A stretch of 64,000 nucleotides of DNA from Mixophyes australis (taxonomy: Eukaryota; Chordata; Amphibia; Anura; Limnodynastidae). Under the pieces are notes generated by a model, which saw nothing but the letters and a program-made list of their open reading frames with translations, was not told the origin of the DNA and ran no database searches. A program made the translations under genes and the position numbers. Location: assembly GCA_036250195.1 (NCBI GenBank), contig JAVHZZ010000003.1:59003289-59067288 (forward strand), in the 5' to 3' direction. Shown piece after piece: positions 33,346 through 44,078 of the stretch. Within the stretch, counting starts at the first letter, position 1. The number at the start of each line of letters is the position of its first letter.

Positions 33346-33568
33346 GGGGCATATTCAATTGTCCGCGGTTTCCGCCGTGGAAAAACTATTACCGGTATTA
33401 CGGTAATAGTAAGCCGGATTTCAGCTTGCAGCTCCCTGAGCCGCGAGCTAAAATCCAGCGAGAAAAGTACCGGATTACCACTATTTACGCGCACGATCAC
33501 TGTAATGATGGTAATAGTGCGCAGGGCGCTTTACTTTTGGCTGTAACGCCAACAATTGAATATGCCAC
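33346..33568. mobile_element. MITE with ends GGGGCATATTCAATTG
   Basis: The left end GGGGCATATTCAATTG and right end CAATTGAATATGCCAC are near-perfect inverted repeats. The interior is GC-rich, with TTACCGGTATTACGGTAA and a CCACTATTTACGCGC stretch. There is no ORF. Confidence 0.8.
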
Positions 33569-33764
33569 TTAGAAGTCATCTTGGAGACCCTTGACCTATG
33601 TAAAGGCCCAAGGCTACAGGTTGAGTGTCCATAATAATTTGCAGTAGGCGGCACATTATTCCTGATGATATACAAGTCATAGATATAGAATTCTTCCGTG
33701 ATTTATAATACCATTACAATTTACAGTAGGGGTACATTATTCCATATATAAATGACACATAATA

Positions 33765-33929
33765 GATTCAACAAACCTTCTAACAGGTAAAAGAGGATAT
33801 GTTGCCCAAAGCAACCAATCAAATTCTAGCTATCTTTTTCTAGACTGTACTAGAGAAATGATAGCTAGACTTTGATTGCTTGATATGAACAACACCTCCA
33901 GTTTTCCTTTTTAGAAGGTTTGATAAATC
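33765..33929. mobile_element. Palindromic MITE, family M2, copy 1
   Basis: The arms GATTCAACAAACCTTCTAA and TTAGAAGGTTTGATAAATC, and the inner pair CAACCAATCAAATTCTAGC / GCTAGACTTTGATTGCTTG, form one long imperfect hairpin. It is related in its core to 63070-63244. Confidence 0.75.
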
Positions 33930-34973
33930 TGCTCCAACATGTACATTGGAGCAGAGTGAACCTTTACCGGTACTCAGTCACCGTGAACTCATGACGGCAC
34001 ATAATTTAATTGTACACATTTTAAAGTACATCACACTGGGATATGAGCTAATGTTGAGAATTCTGGGCTGATTGAGAAGCACCATATAACAGTGTGTCAC
34101 ACACCGGACACTGCGATACACTTACCGGGGTCTTCTGTGCTCTTACTCTTTGCTCAGACTGTGTTGGGGATTTCTTTCTCCTCCAGCTCAGTCGATGGTA
34201 TGATAAGATAGTGGGCACCAGGTTGGTTTTCTTGAGCATACGTAGTAATGTGCATGCCAGTTTTATTTATAGTATCTGCTTCTGTTCTATTGGACTCTCC
34301 ATCCCTGCCCCTTATTGTCTCAACACCATATATCAATAAACACCGGATATTGATCAGCTGCAGAAAGGAAAAAAGAGACCTGCTGCTGTTCCCTAAAGAC
34401 TGCTAGATGTCTTCCAAAGCCCCAAAATACATATAAATCTATAAACAGTGTTCTAAAAAGCCAGCAATGTACCACTTACACAAACACAAATGGCAGAAAA
34501 ACAAAGCTGCAAATGGTTTATATAATCTAAAACAATTAATGTATTTATAAAAAGCAAGCAAATTCAACAATAGCAAAAAAACATATACATTGATTAAGAC
34601 AAACTAGGAACTCGGAGAGGTAAGGAAACAGTCACAAGTAAATTTCCTTAGAGCAAATTTCACTAGTCTATAGATAGAAAGGGGAAAAATCAGATCTATC
34701 TAAATAGTCAGCTGTTTTTTCTTAGCTTCAGATCAAAGTCCCAAATAAGAATAATATATACTCTGTATCAAATACTTTATACCAGTAGCATGAAATCTGA
34801 AACTTGACAATGATCTTCTCCCTGAAGCATGATAGGAAACACACTATAGATTAGTAGCATGCACACATTTTCTTGAGAGAGAACACTTTACCCACATGCT
34901 GGGATTGTAACTTAAACATTGGTCATTGTCAGTTCCCTCTATTAGTGGTTGTGAGTCAGGTGACCACCTTTAG
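33930..34973. other. No gene seen
   Basis: Short overlapping frames at 34048-34339 on both strands have no recognised domain. The rest is AT-rich. Confidence 0.4.
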
Positions 34974-35312
34974 AATCTTTTATCCGCTGATGACCCGGGA
35001 ATTAGACCCAGGACTTTTGGTGGGGTAATTCCCGGGTCCGACCCAGGTCGTCTGCACTATGAATGGTGAGACACAGGTTTTTCAACCTGGGTCTCACCAA
35101 ACACAATTATAGAGTTGAAAAAAAAATAAAAAACACATCACAAGAGGAGCCAATCAGAGCTCCTCTTGTGATGTTGCCATGGAGACTCCGGGCAGATCCT
35201 TGTTCAGTATGAACAGGGTCTACCTGGGAATTTCTCTCCGGGGGAGCCTCTGTCCTCCAGCAATATCGTGGGTTCATATACCCGGGATATTCCCGGGGCG
35301 GCAGTATGAAAG
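34974..35312. mobile_element. Probable MITE with three nested palindromes
   Basis: Diverged inverted ends (CTTTTATCCGCTGATGACCCGGGAA and its mirror TTCCCGGGGCGGCAGTATGAAAG) enclose two clean hairpins: GTGAGACACAGG / CCTGGGTCTCAC near 35070-35100, and CATCACAAGAGGAGC / GCTCCTCTTGTGATG near 35135-35175. There is no ORF. The 106-aa minus-strand frame here is a by-product of the GC-rich palindrome. Confidence 0.6.
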
Positions 35313-36613
35313 CGATATAACTAAATAAATGTGGTCTGCCACACTTGTTGGGAATCACTGGTATGTGACTTTTTAGTTTTGATGTGATTGGCAGACATTT
35401 AATTGAATTGGATGGGGTCTTTCTCAATACATATAAATCACATCTGTGCTCATGTACCCTTCAAAAGAGGTTACACACAAACATCTCCGAAAGTGAACAC
35501 TGTCAGAACAGACGCTCACAACCAAGTGCAACAATCAGAAACATTGATGATACAATTAGGTGAAATCCAGAGGACATGGGGACCTTGAAATTGAAAATTA
35601 AGGGGCTAATGCAGAGATGGTACGTCCCCATTCCTCCTCTCCAGGTGCAAGGAGTCTTACTGTAAGATGCTCTGGATACAAATGTACACTGTGACTATAC
35701 TGTACACTTTACAAAAAATAGAACTGAACACGTGTCATTTCCCACACATTCCAGTTACATTCCCTCCTGTCTATCCTATCTTTGCCTGTTGCACTGGAGA
35801 ATTATAAATCTATATTAAAACCAGACCTTAAATTCCCATGTTAGTAAATATGGCCCATTGCGTGTTACAATTATTCCAGACCCTAGTTCATGGCTAAGCG
35901 ATTAAACCTATTATTCATTCATACATAGTAAAAGCTGTGCTGACATGTGCATAAATAGCTTTAGAAATAGCAACGGGATATATTAATTGTCCAGATTAAA
36001 ACGTCGTAGAGCACTGGTAGTTTATTAGAACATTAGAAACAAGGTTGAAGTGTAGTGATGGATTGAATCTTTCTGTAGGTCCTGGTTAGAAAGGAACTGT
36101 CATGGAAATGATACAATCACAACCTCAGTAATAGGGGAATGGACACAGATAAGTACTTACCTTCACTCACCTGCAGATTGGAAAACTAAGAAATCATGAG
36201 ATTTTTTTTCACGCCAACAGCAAATTAAACATTGAACTAAAAACAAGGTTGCTCTTAAATATTTTTTACAAGGTTATAACTAGAAAGGTTTTAAAAGCAT
36301 CGTATATTTTTAGCCACTGTTTGCAAGTTTGGGATTTTTGGATGTTGCTGCATAAATAATTCCATTCATCTGGAATCACAGATACCGTAGACACCAGGGA
36401 GTAAATGTAGAAACATCGGTTTCTGCAAGTCGCTGGAAATCAGTGACTTTGCAGGGGAAATTTAAGGCGGTGATGGCTTACGACTGGCTACGACTTGAAG
36501 GGCAGAACGAGGGTGGGAAGGAACGGAGGAATATAGGAAGTGCCTTGTTCCTAAGAATGAGACAATCTGCAAAATAAATAAATAATTATCTTTTTACGGG
36601 TAATGTTCTGCCT
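35313..36613. other. No gene seen
   Basis: Unique-looking AT-rich sequence. A short GC-richer patch near 36395-36480 looks like a dispersed-repeat fragment. Confidence 0.4.
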
Positions 36614-36621
36614 GTTTCTAC
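36614..36621. repeat. 8-bp target site duplication, left (hAT-B copy 2)
   Basis: GTTTCTAC precedes TAGAGATGG and recurs at 40868-40875. Confidence 0.95.
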
Positions 36622-36793
36622 TAGAGATGGGCGGGTCCGGTTCTCCGAGAACCGAACCCACCCGAACTTTGGGTATCCGAGTACCGAGCTGAGCAGCTCG
36701 GTACTCTCCCGCCCGTTCCGAATCCAAATCGAGGCCGAACGTTATTGTGACATCGTCGGATCTCGGGGCTCGGTTCTCGCGATACTTCAACTT

Positions 36794-36801
36794 TATAAAT
36801 A
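36794..36801 (+). promoter_or_regulatory. TATA box of hAT-B copy 2
   Basis: TATAAATA in the same context as in copy 1, here about 295 bp from the ATG. Confidence 0.6.
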
Positions 36802-36975
36802 CACGCCTCCACAGCAATCCATCGCCATTTGACAGAGGGAGAGAGCAGGGTGTAGTCATAGGCTAATTAGAGCAGGGACAGAGAATACAATATTGTTCTT
36901 GCAATTGCTCTAACCAAAATCGCTAGTGCAGAGAGGAGGATAGAGGTTTATTATTTTTTCTTCATATTTGGCACT

Positions 36976-37074
36976 CCCCAGCGCTTTTGGGGTGTCCCCC
37001 ATAATGGGCATTAATATTTCTGGCTGTCAAAAGTCATATCTGTCAGCAGTATCTACTAAATAATTTTTAGCACT
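36976..37074. repeat. Single 99-bp unit corresponding to the 20-unit array of copy 1
   Basis: One unit is bounded by the short direct repeats GCACTCCCCAGCG and GCACTCCTCAGTG. This direct repeat is the likely seed for the array in copy 1. Confidence 0.9.
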
Positions 37075-37095
37075 CCTCAGTGGTTTGCGCTCAGA

Positions 37096-40089
37096 ATGGA
37101 TTCAAAGCAGTCCACATATGATCTGAATGAGCAACCAGGTTCTGTCACCAGTCCTGATGTTAGTGTTCCCAGTACGTCATCTGGCCAAGGCGATGTCAAA
37201 CAACAGAGTGTTTTCAAATTAGTGCAAAAAACAAAAACCAAAAAAAAATTTACTGTATTGAAGCGAAAAAGAAGTGTAACTGAGCAAAAGTTAAGTGACG
37301 ATAAAAAAAAAATTGCAAGCATGCCATTCTACACACGCAGTGGCAAAGAGAGAATGAGGCCTTCACCTTTGGCTATTAGTGGCAGATCCCAAAAAGTTAC
37401 CCAGCCTACAATTGGTGCACAACTACTGTTACGCGTCAAAGCCGAGCTGCAAGATAACAGTGAGGCATTACAGGAGAATATTTGCTCTGATTCACAAATG
37501 ACAACAATCCCTGTGGAGAGTCCATCCAACAGTGGGATGTCTAATCGTGAGCATTCTGCTGATGTGTGCCTTAATAGCCCGAGTGTAGCCGGTGATACCC
37601 AAATTGAGGATGCCACTTTGGAATTAGAAGAGGATGAGGGGGAGATTTGTGTAGGCGACGAGGGCGCTAATGAGGATGTTGATGAGGATGAGCTTGTTTG
37701 TGTAAGTCCTGCACCAGTGGCAGAAGTTCTGGCACGTGACAAGAAAAAGGCCATTGTCATGCCTGGGCATAAAACAAAAAAATCCACTTCTTATGTGTGG
37801 AATTATTTCTACCCAAATCCAGACAACAATTGTATAGCCATTTGTAGTGTATGTCAAGCCACAGTCAGTCGAGGGAGGGACCTTAACCATCTTGGAACCT
37901 CGTCTATGTTACGCCATTTAACGAGAGTTCATGGCAAAGTGTTGGGAAAAGCTGAAAGTTCTTCCCAAAAGAATACAAGCACTCCCTCATCAGCTAAGAC
38001 CCTCCGCTCACCGACATACCGACGGCTACAAAATACACCCACCACACCATCCTCATCAATATCCTCAGTAGCGCTCGGAGTTAGCCAAGCATCCCACTTA
38101 AGGCTGGATGACTCCGGCACTATTATTGATTCCTCTGAAGAAAGCGTTAGTCCTGCTGCTGCTGTTGCTGCTGCTGGGGGTGAATCGTCATCCCAGAGGC
38201 AGGTTAATAAAATGAGCAGTCCTACATTTCAGCAATTAACTGTGAAACAATCATTTGCGAGGGGAAGCAAATATGACAGCAGTCTCCCAGTTGCCAAGCG
38301 AATCACAGACGCCATGGCTGCAATGTTAGTGTTAGATCTGCGTCCAATCTCCACAATAAACGCAGCTGGTTTTTCACAGTTAATTGAGGTTTTGTGTCCG
38401 CGTTACAGAATTCCATCGCGACACCATTTCTCCCGTAAAGCTATTCCACAACTATACCAAAAAGTGTGTAAAAATGTAGAGATTGCGCTGAAAAATGCCA
38501 TTCTGCCCACTGTTCACTTAACCACAGATATGTGGACAAGTGGAAGTGGCCAAACCAAAGACTATATGACTGTGACAGCCCACTGGGTTGGTCATTCACC
38601 TTCACCAGCAGGAACAGCAGCAGCATGTACACCACTTTGTAACATTTGTCACAGGCAGGCCACTCTTTGTATCACCGGCTTCACTAACAGGCATACGGCT
38701 GACAATTTGTTACGCAAACTGAGAGATGTGATTGATGCATGGCTTATACCACTCGGACTCTCCCCAGGGTATGTCATTTCAGATAACGCCAACAATATAG
38801 TGCGAGCACTACAGCTGGGTGATTTCCAACATATTCCTTGTTTTGCTCACACCATCAACTTGGTGGTACAGAGCTTCCTACGAAATAACCGTGAGGTGCA
38901 GGAGATGCTTTCGGTGGCCCGTAAAATTTCAGGCCATTTCAGGCATTCAGCCACAGCATGTAGGAGATTACAGCAGCTCCAAGAGCAGTTTAACTTGCCC
39001 TGCCACCAACTTAAGCAAGAGGTGGTAACTCGGTGGAATTCCACCCTGTACATGCTTCAGAGGATGGAGGAACAGCGCAAAGCCATCCAAGCATATTGCA
39101 CAAGTCATGACATTGGGAAAGGAGGGGGGATGTATTTCACTCTTGCACAGTGGGGAATCCTTTCAGTGCTGTGCAAGGTGCTGAAACCATTTGAAGTTGT
39201 GACATGTGAGGTCAGTGCAGACTCTGCTAGTTTGAGCCAAGTCATTCCTTTAATTAGACTATTGGAAAAGCAGCTTGAGAAAATGAAGGAGGAGCTGAAA
39301 GAAAGCAATTCAGCAAAGTATGTTGGCCTTGTCGATCAAGTACTTAATTCGCTTCACAATGATCCTCGAGTTATTAAGATCTTGAACTCGGATCAGTACG
39401 TTTTGGCCACTGTGCTTGATCCAAGGTTTAAAACCTACATTGAGTCTTTACTTGTAAATGAGCGAGATGTGAACTTTTGCAAGGAGCTATTGCTCAGCAA
39501 GTTGGCCGCTGAACTGGGCCTCGGCTTGACGACGTGTCCTCCTTCACTTTCTCAAGCTGTTGCTCTTAAAAAATTAAATTTCCAAAAAAGAAGCAGGGAA
39601 GACACAGGGGGCAGACCAGAACAATTTAACATCTGGGCTGGTTTGAAGGATTTTTCAAAAAAATGTGTCACTTTGCCCATAACTCCATCCAATATGAGTA
39701 TAAACATGCAAAGGATGGTGGAGGATTACTTTCAAGAGGTAGTTGATATGGAAATGTCAGACAGTCGCTTTCCTTACTGGGAAGAAAAGCAGGCCATTTG
39801 GAAACCCATGTACAAACTTGCTTTGCAATACCTAAGCTGCCCACCCTCCAGTGTGTACTCTGAACGAGTGTTCAGCACAGCAGGGAACTTAGTCAGTGAT
39901 CGCCGTAGAAGGTTACTTCCCAAAAATGTGGAGAAAATGATGTTTATAAAAATGAACTACATCTTCCACGAGGAAGGCCTTCACCATCCAAGACATCCAA
40001 GCACTGACTGTTCTCTAATGGCGGATTCAAGCGGCGATGAATTGATAGTCTGTGATGATGACGTACACACTGATGAGGGTGAGGATTAA
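37096..40089 (+). CDS. hAT transposase with BED zinc finger, copy 2 (997 aa)
   Basis: This is the same architecture and numbering as the ORF at 6822-9815: BED finger ~226-280; catalytic Asp478 (TTDMWTSG), Asp563 (SDNANN) and Glu923 (SERVFS); CFAH motif at 582-585; C-terminal dimerisation region. All signature residues I can check are present, including Arg646-Trp647 (VVTRWNS, codon 646 = CGG at 39031-39033). About 31 residues (3%) differ from copy 1, with no frameshift or stop. One doubtful site is Cys in CTPLCNICH, where copy 1 has Arg (TGT versus CGT), possibly CpG decay in this copy. It would catalyse hairpin-forming excision and reinsertion of family B and of short derivatives sharing its ends. 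Activity is inferred from sequence only. Confidence 0.95.
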   Translation: MDSKQSTYDLNEQPGSVTSPDVSVPSTSSGQGDVKQQSVFKLVQKTKTKKKFTVLKRKRSVTEQKLSDDKKKIASMPFYTRSGKERMRPSPLAISGRSQKVTQPTIGAQLLLRVKAELQDNSEALQENICSDSQMTTIPVESPSNSGMSNREHSADVCLNSPSVAGDTQIEDATLELEEDEGEICVGDEGANEDVDEDELVCVSPAPVAEVLARDKKKAIVMPGHKTKKSTSYVWNYFYPNPDNNCIAICSVCQATVSRGRDLNHLGTSSMLRHLTRVHGKVLGKAESSSQKNTSTPSSAKTLRSPTYRRLQNTPTTPSSSISSVALGVSQASHLRLDDSGTIIDSSEESVSPAAAVAAAGGESSSQRQVNKMSSPTFQQLTVKQSFARGSKYDSSLPVAKRITDAMAAMLVLDLRPISTINAAGFSQLIEVLCPRYRIPSRHHFSRKAIPQLYQKVCKNVEIALKNAILPTVHLTTDMWTSGSGQTKDYMTVTAHWVGHSPSPAGTAAACTPLCNICHRQATLCITGFTNRHTADNLLRKLRDVIDAWLIPLGLSPGYVISDNANNIVRALQLGDFQHIPCFAHTINLVVQSFLRNNREVQEMLSVARKISGHFRHSATACRRLQQLQEQFNLPCHQLKQEVVTRWNSTLYMLQRMEEQRKAIQAYCTSHDIGKGGGMYFTLAQWGILSVLCKVLKPFEVVTCEVSADSASLSQVIPLIRLLEKQLEKMKEELKESNSAKYVGLVDQVLNSLHNDPRVIKILNSDQYVLATVLDPRFKTYIESLLVNERDVNFCKELLLSKLAAELGLGLTTCPPSLSQAVALKKLNFQKRSREDTGGRPEQFNIWAGLKDFSKKCVTLPITPSNMSINMQRMVEDYFQEVVDMEMSDSRFPYWEEKQAIWKPMYKLALQYLSCPPSSVYSERVFSTAGNLVSDRRRRLLPKNVEKMMFIKMNYIFHEEGLHHPRHPSTDCSLMADSSGDELIVCDDDVHTDEGED

Positions 40090-40261
40090 GCTGAAGATGA
40101 TGCCGATAACATCTTTTTAAAACTTTCTATGTAAGTGTAGGGTGCAATCTACCCCCAAAGAGGAAAGGGACTTGTGGCATTTACATATCACATACCATCT
40201 TGAAAGGCTGCTGTTAGGGCAATTTATCCTTAAGGGTGTCATAGACAGAGTGACCCTAAAC

Positions 40262-40473
40262 TGGCTTTGTCCATTTTTCATAATATTGTACAGTCTATAA
40301 TGGCTGAATTTTTTAGTATTTTATACAAGTGGAGGGGGGCCTAGAGAGACAGAAACCAAACTGGCTTTCTCCATGTCAATTAATATTGTACAGTCTATAA
40401 TGGCTGAATTTTTTGGTATTTTATACAAGTGGAGGGAGGCCTTGAGAGACAGAAACCAAACTGGCTTTTTCCA
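40262..40473. repeat. 100-bp tandem repeat in 3' UTR of copy 2, 2 units
   Basis: ACAGTCTATAATGGCTGAAT is at 40290 and 40390. It corresponds to the four-unit array at 10005-10404. Confidence 0.92.
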
Positions 40474-40867
40474 TTTCTTTACATATTTAACTATAAGTGT
40501 AGGGTGTAATATACATTCAAAGACGATGGCTGCATTGCTAATATGCATAGATGGAGAGGAAGACAATCTGTTTTGTGTGTAGAATAGGCCTACCAACGAA
40601 GAATTAAACTGTTTTTTTGGATGATTTATTACCTCAACAATTAGATTACTTGTCTCTAAAACAGTTGGAGCACTAAATTGGGTTAATTTAGGCCCAAAAA
40701 CATGGATTTTCCAAAAAAATAGCAAAACAAAATCAAACAAAACCAAAACCAAAACCAAAACACGCAATGGCGGTTTTGCAAAACCAAAACCAAAACCAAA
40801 ACACGACGGTAATCCAGATCCAAAACCGAATCCAAAACCAAAACACGGGGGTCAGTGACCATCTCTA

Positions 40868-40875
40868 GTTTCTAC
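40868..40875. repeat. 8-bp target site duplication, right (hAT-B copy 2)
   Basis: GTTTCTAC, identical to 36614-36621. Confidence 0.95.
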
Positions 40876-42225
40876 AGAGTTTATCCAACTACTAAATTAT
40901 ACAAATTATTGCAGCGCAAACGACACACTGTGGAAAACAAGGAGTATGTGGCTCAATAAAGTATATAATAATTGGTTGATATCTCCCGTGTGATGCTAGT
41001 GGCTAAGGGGTCTATTTATCAATTTTAATCTACCTTCTACCATACAATTTAAGAAAGAACTGTCACCATGGCAGCTGACACTGGTAGCGACACTGGCAAG
41101 CAGCAGTAAAAGGAATTTTACTGCTCACCAGGCCAGTCTGGGGTCAACTTGCACATGCATGAGCCAGACTGTGCACTGGAACGGGAAGTCCGAACTTGAG
41201 CTCTCAGTTCCTGATTCAGACAAAAATGAATAAAGTTAAGCAAAACAAACTGTAATAAATACTAAAAAAATAAACAACTATTTATTAAAAATAAAAAAAA
41301 ATGGTTCATTTTAATAATGAAGAATTTTTTCTTGTTTTGTCCCCTGGCTAATGTCATCCTGAGATGACGTTAGCAATCGGAGGACAGAGGCGGTGCTTGT
41401 AAATAGGCTTTGCCATGTTTTGCATTGTTGGAGTTTCCTTCGGAGGAACCTTGGCAAAGGCTACCGTTGGCGATAGCCAGCAGTAGTCTTCACCTACTAG
41501 GGACCTTAAATATAAATAGGAACAATTCCTAAATCAAAAGAAATCTTAGATTTTCTCCAGATCTAGAAGTTTTCTCCTATCGATACACCCCTAAATCCCA
41601 AGAAATCCCTATCACATTTTACATAGCAAAATACTTAAAGAAATTGCCTAAAATTAAACAAGTAGCTCAGCAATATCACAGCAATTACTGACCTGTCTTC
41701 GAGATTCTAGTCTGGGATAAGCAGAGGAAATGACTCATTACAATAATGTGTTCTATAAATTCAGCCACTCCTCTAGAAACAGTGTCAGTCAAGGTTGATA
41801 TATTCTATATATTACAATAGAAATATATATTGCAATAAGATTCTCAGGATTCAGCAGACACAAGATGACATCAATCTCTTACTCTATCACTGGGGATTTA
41901 AAAACACAATACAGCTGATATAATCAAGAGATTAGAATGCAATCATTTATTACAGTGTTTGGTCTATATGTTCAGTTAGTATATTCTGCTTTGTATATAA
42001 ATGTAAACTAACACTCAGCAATAAGTCCTGTTTGTTGTGTCTTCTTATTGGGTTGGATTACCAGACTTTTGTGTTTATGGGGATGTGGATTCTCACGAAT
42101 GAAACAATGTATTGAGACTGAATAAGTTGTTAAACCGAGAGACAAAAGATTCTTGCACTGTATGTTGTACAGTTCTATTTGATTTCATATACACTAAAAT
42201 TGACAACAATTTGGAATCCTTTTCT
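40876..42225. other. No gene seen; probable MITE at about 41008-41605
   Basis: GGGGTCTATTTATCAATTTTAA near 41008 and CCTATCGATACACCCC near 41576 look like diverged inverted ends of a non-autonomous element. Inside are GATGACGTTAGC and CAGGCTTTGCC-like patches. Nothing coding is seen. Confidence 0.4.
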
Positions 42226-42229
42226 CTTC
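42226..42229. repeat. 4-bp target site duplication, left (ERV)
   Basis: CTTC directly precedes the 5' LTR and recurs at 51912-51915. A 4-bp duplication is usual for gammaretrovirus-like integrases. Confidence 0.75.
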
Positions 42230-43066
42230 TGTAGAAGTCAGCATATTGGATAAAGTCATTTCAATTAAAATTGAGCAAATTTGGTTGTCTTTGTCTGAAA
42301 AGATGCGTACGGCACGCTACGGCGTAAAAGGGCACGCTACGGCGTAAAAGGGCGTACGCAGCTGCAACACGTGGCAACAACAGTATTTAGTCTTTTACAT
42401 ACATCCGCACACACACGCACACTTGTAAAATAGTACACATTAATGGTAGTTGCAACACATAGTCATTTATGTCGAAATATAGTAGTATTTATGTGTAATA
42501 TCATAAGTTATATGCATATCAGTAAAACATATAGTACATGTTGAAGGAATCATATCATGTGTGGTATCATAATACTCCTCTTAACATTTGCAACTGTCCG
42601 GGCCACTCTGGAATCGCAGAGTGCATACGCAAGTTATGAATGATAGGGAATTATGAACTATTTAAGACTAAGGAATCTTGGCGGGAAGATCGGAGTATAG
42701 CCCCTGAAGAGATGACCCCCTCCTTTGGATTCTTTGGGTTGAACTAGCCAATGATTGACAACCCCTTGGACCTTCCTGAAACCTGGACCAATAGAAACAA
42801 GCTATACCATTCTGCATTGTTTTACTGTATTTCTGTGTGCATATAAACAGCAGCTCCTCATCTAGTGTGCAGACATCTTGTCCCCAGACTTCAGGATTGA
42901 ATGACTGTACACTGGATCCAGAGCGCCTGCGATAAGTAACGGCTGTACTTATTATAATTTTCGCTTGAATATCTACTGCTACTTTTTGAGAATAAACCTT
43001 TGTGCGTTGGAAACACAAATCGAGATTCCACAATCGTTATTGGTTAGCGACAATACGCACTTAACA
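42230..43066 (+). repeat. 5' LTR of ERV (837 bp)
   Basis: It runs from TGTAGAAGTCAGC to GCACTTAACA. A TATA box (TATAAA) is at 42842-42847 and a polyadenylation signal (AATAAA) at 42991-42996, giving a plausible U3-R-U5 layout. The U3 has a direct duplication of GGGCACGCTACGGCGTAAAA-type units near 42310-42350. Confidence 0.93.
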
Positions 43067-44078
43067 ATTTGGGGGCTGGTGAGTTTTGGCGGTTTCGTTG
43101 CCGGACGATACGCAAGACCAACGGATTTCAGTTCCGCAACAAAGGGTGGAGACGCGTCATATACGGGTAAGAACGCAATGTGTTCAAAACCTGAATTTTA
43201 CTCTGTGTTGTGAAACCGAATGTCCGTTTTGCATTGTCTAGGGCACGCTAACTAGAACCTAGGGACAAAAGAGAAAACTGTTTCTTTTTATTGTCATTGT
43301 GCGTTTTAACTGTATTGCATTGCTTAGCGTATGTGTATTTCCTGCTGTGCGAAAGCGGACTTTTGGTAGATTTGCCACGTGGTTAAACAATCGTTTTGAT
43401 AGTTATTATATGTGTATAGTATAATTACTTGTGAAAGCCTCTGAGACATTATTACTATTGTTGGGAACTTTTGATTTTCTGCGCAGAAAAGGTGTATAGT
43501 GTGTGATGTTGTAACGTAGATACACTGTTTTATTGTGGATTGTGCTCAGTTGCTGTCTGACGAGGCAGGTTGCCCAACTGAAGGCCGGTATCCAGGGCAG
43601 GTATACCGAATGCGAAAACCGGGTTTTCGCGAATCGCCACCAATAGATCGCAAGGTTTACTGATAATTAGTATTAGTAGGCAGTGCGATCTAACCGCACG
43701 GTAAACACAACCGCGAGGGTAAAATTGGAAGTGCGTGGAGGAATTATATTGGAAAGGCTGGTTGATTGTATCGACTTGGTGCTACCAGTTATAATAAACT
43801 CAACAGAAATTTGAGATAGCCGGGCTATCGAGGAACTATTTCTGTGTTAGGGATTCTTGTTCGGAACAAGAGTAAGCGAGTGGACGCGGCTATTTGGAAA
43901 TACGTCCACCGGGGCATTAGAGATCTCTAGCGGTGATTGTAGCAACAGGGTTGAAATTGTTGGGTGGAAAGAACAGAGCATTGCGGTGTGTCTGTGTTCC
44001 ACATAAAAGGGTATTGTTGGCCGGAAAGAACAGAGCATTGCGGTGTGTCTGTGTTCCGTGTAGAAGGTATTGTTCAAC
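43067..44078 (+). other. ERV leader with primer-binding region and 57-bp duplication
   Basis: Three bases after the LTR, TGGGGGCT (43070-43077) matches the start of tRNA-Pro primer sites, but the following ten bases match poorly (about 12 of 18 overall). The leader is roughly 1 kb, long for this class. At 43951-44064 a segment with GGAAAGAACAGAGCATTGCG and GTGTGTCTGTGTTCC occurs twice, 57 bp apart, just before gag. Confidence 0.75.

Larger units (their letters stand above)
36622..40867 (+). mobile_element. Complete hAT transposon, family B copy 2 (4246 bp)
   Basis: It has the same termini as copy 1 (TAGAGATG...CCATCTCTA), a perfect 8-bp target duplication and an intact 997-codon ORF. It has one 5' 100-bp unit and two 3' units. 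Near 36676-36710 it keeps a GC-rich palindrome around GAGCTGAGCAGCTC that is partly deleted in copy 1. Because it is compact and its motifs are complete, it is the better candidate for a functional element. Confidence 0.97.
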
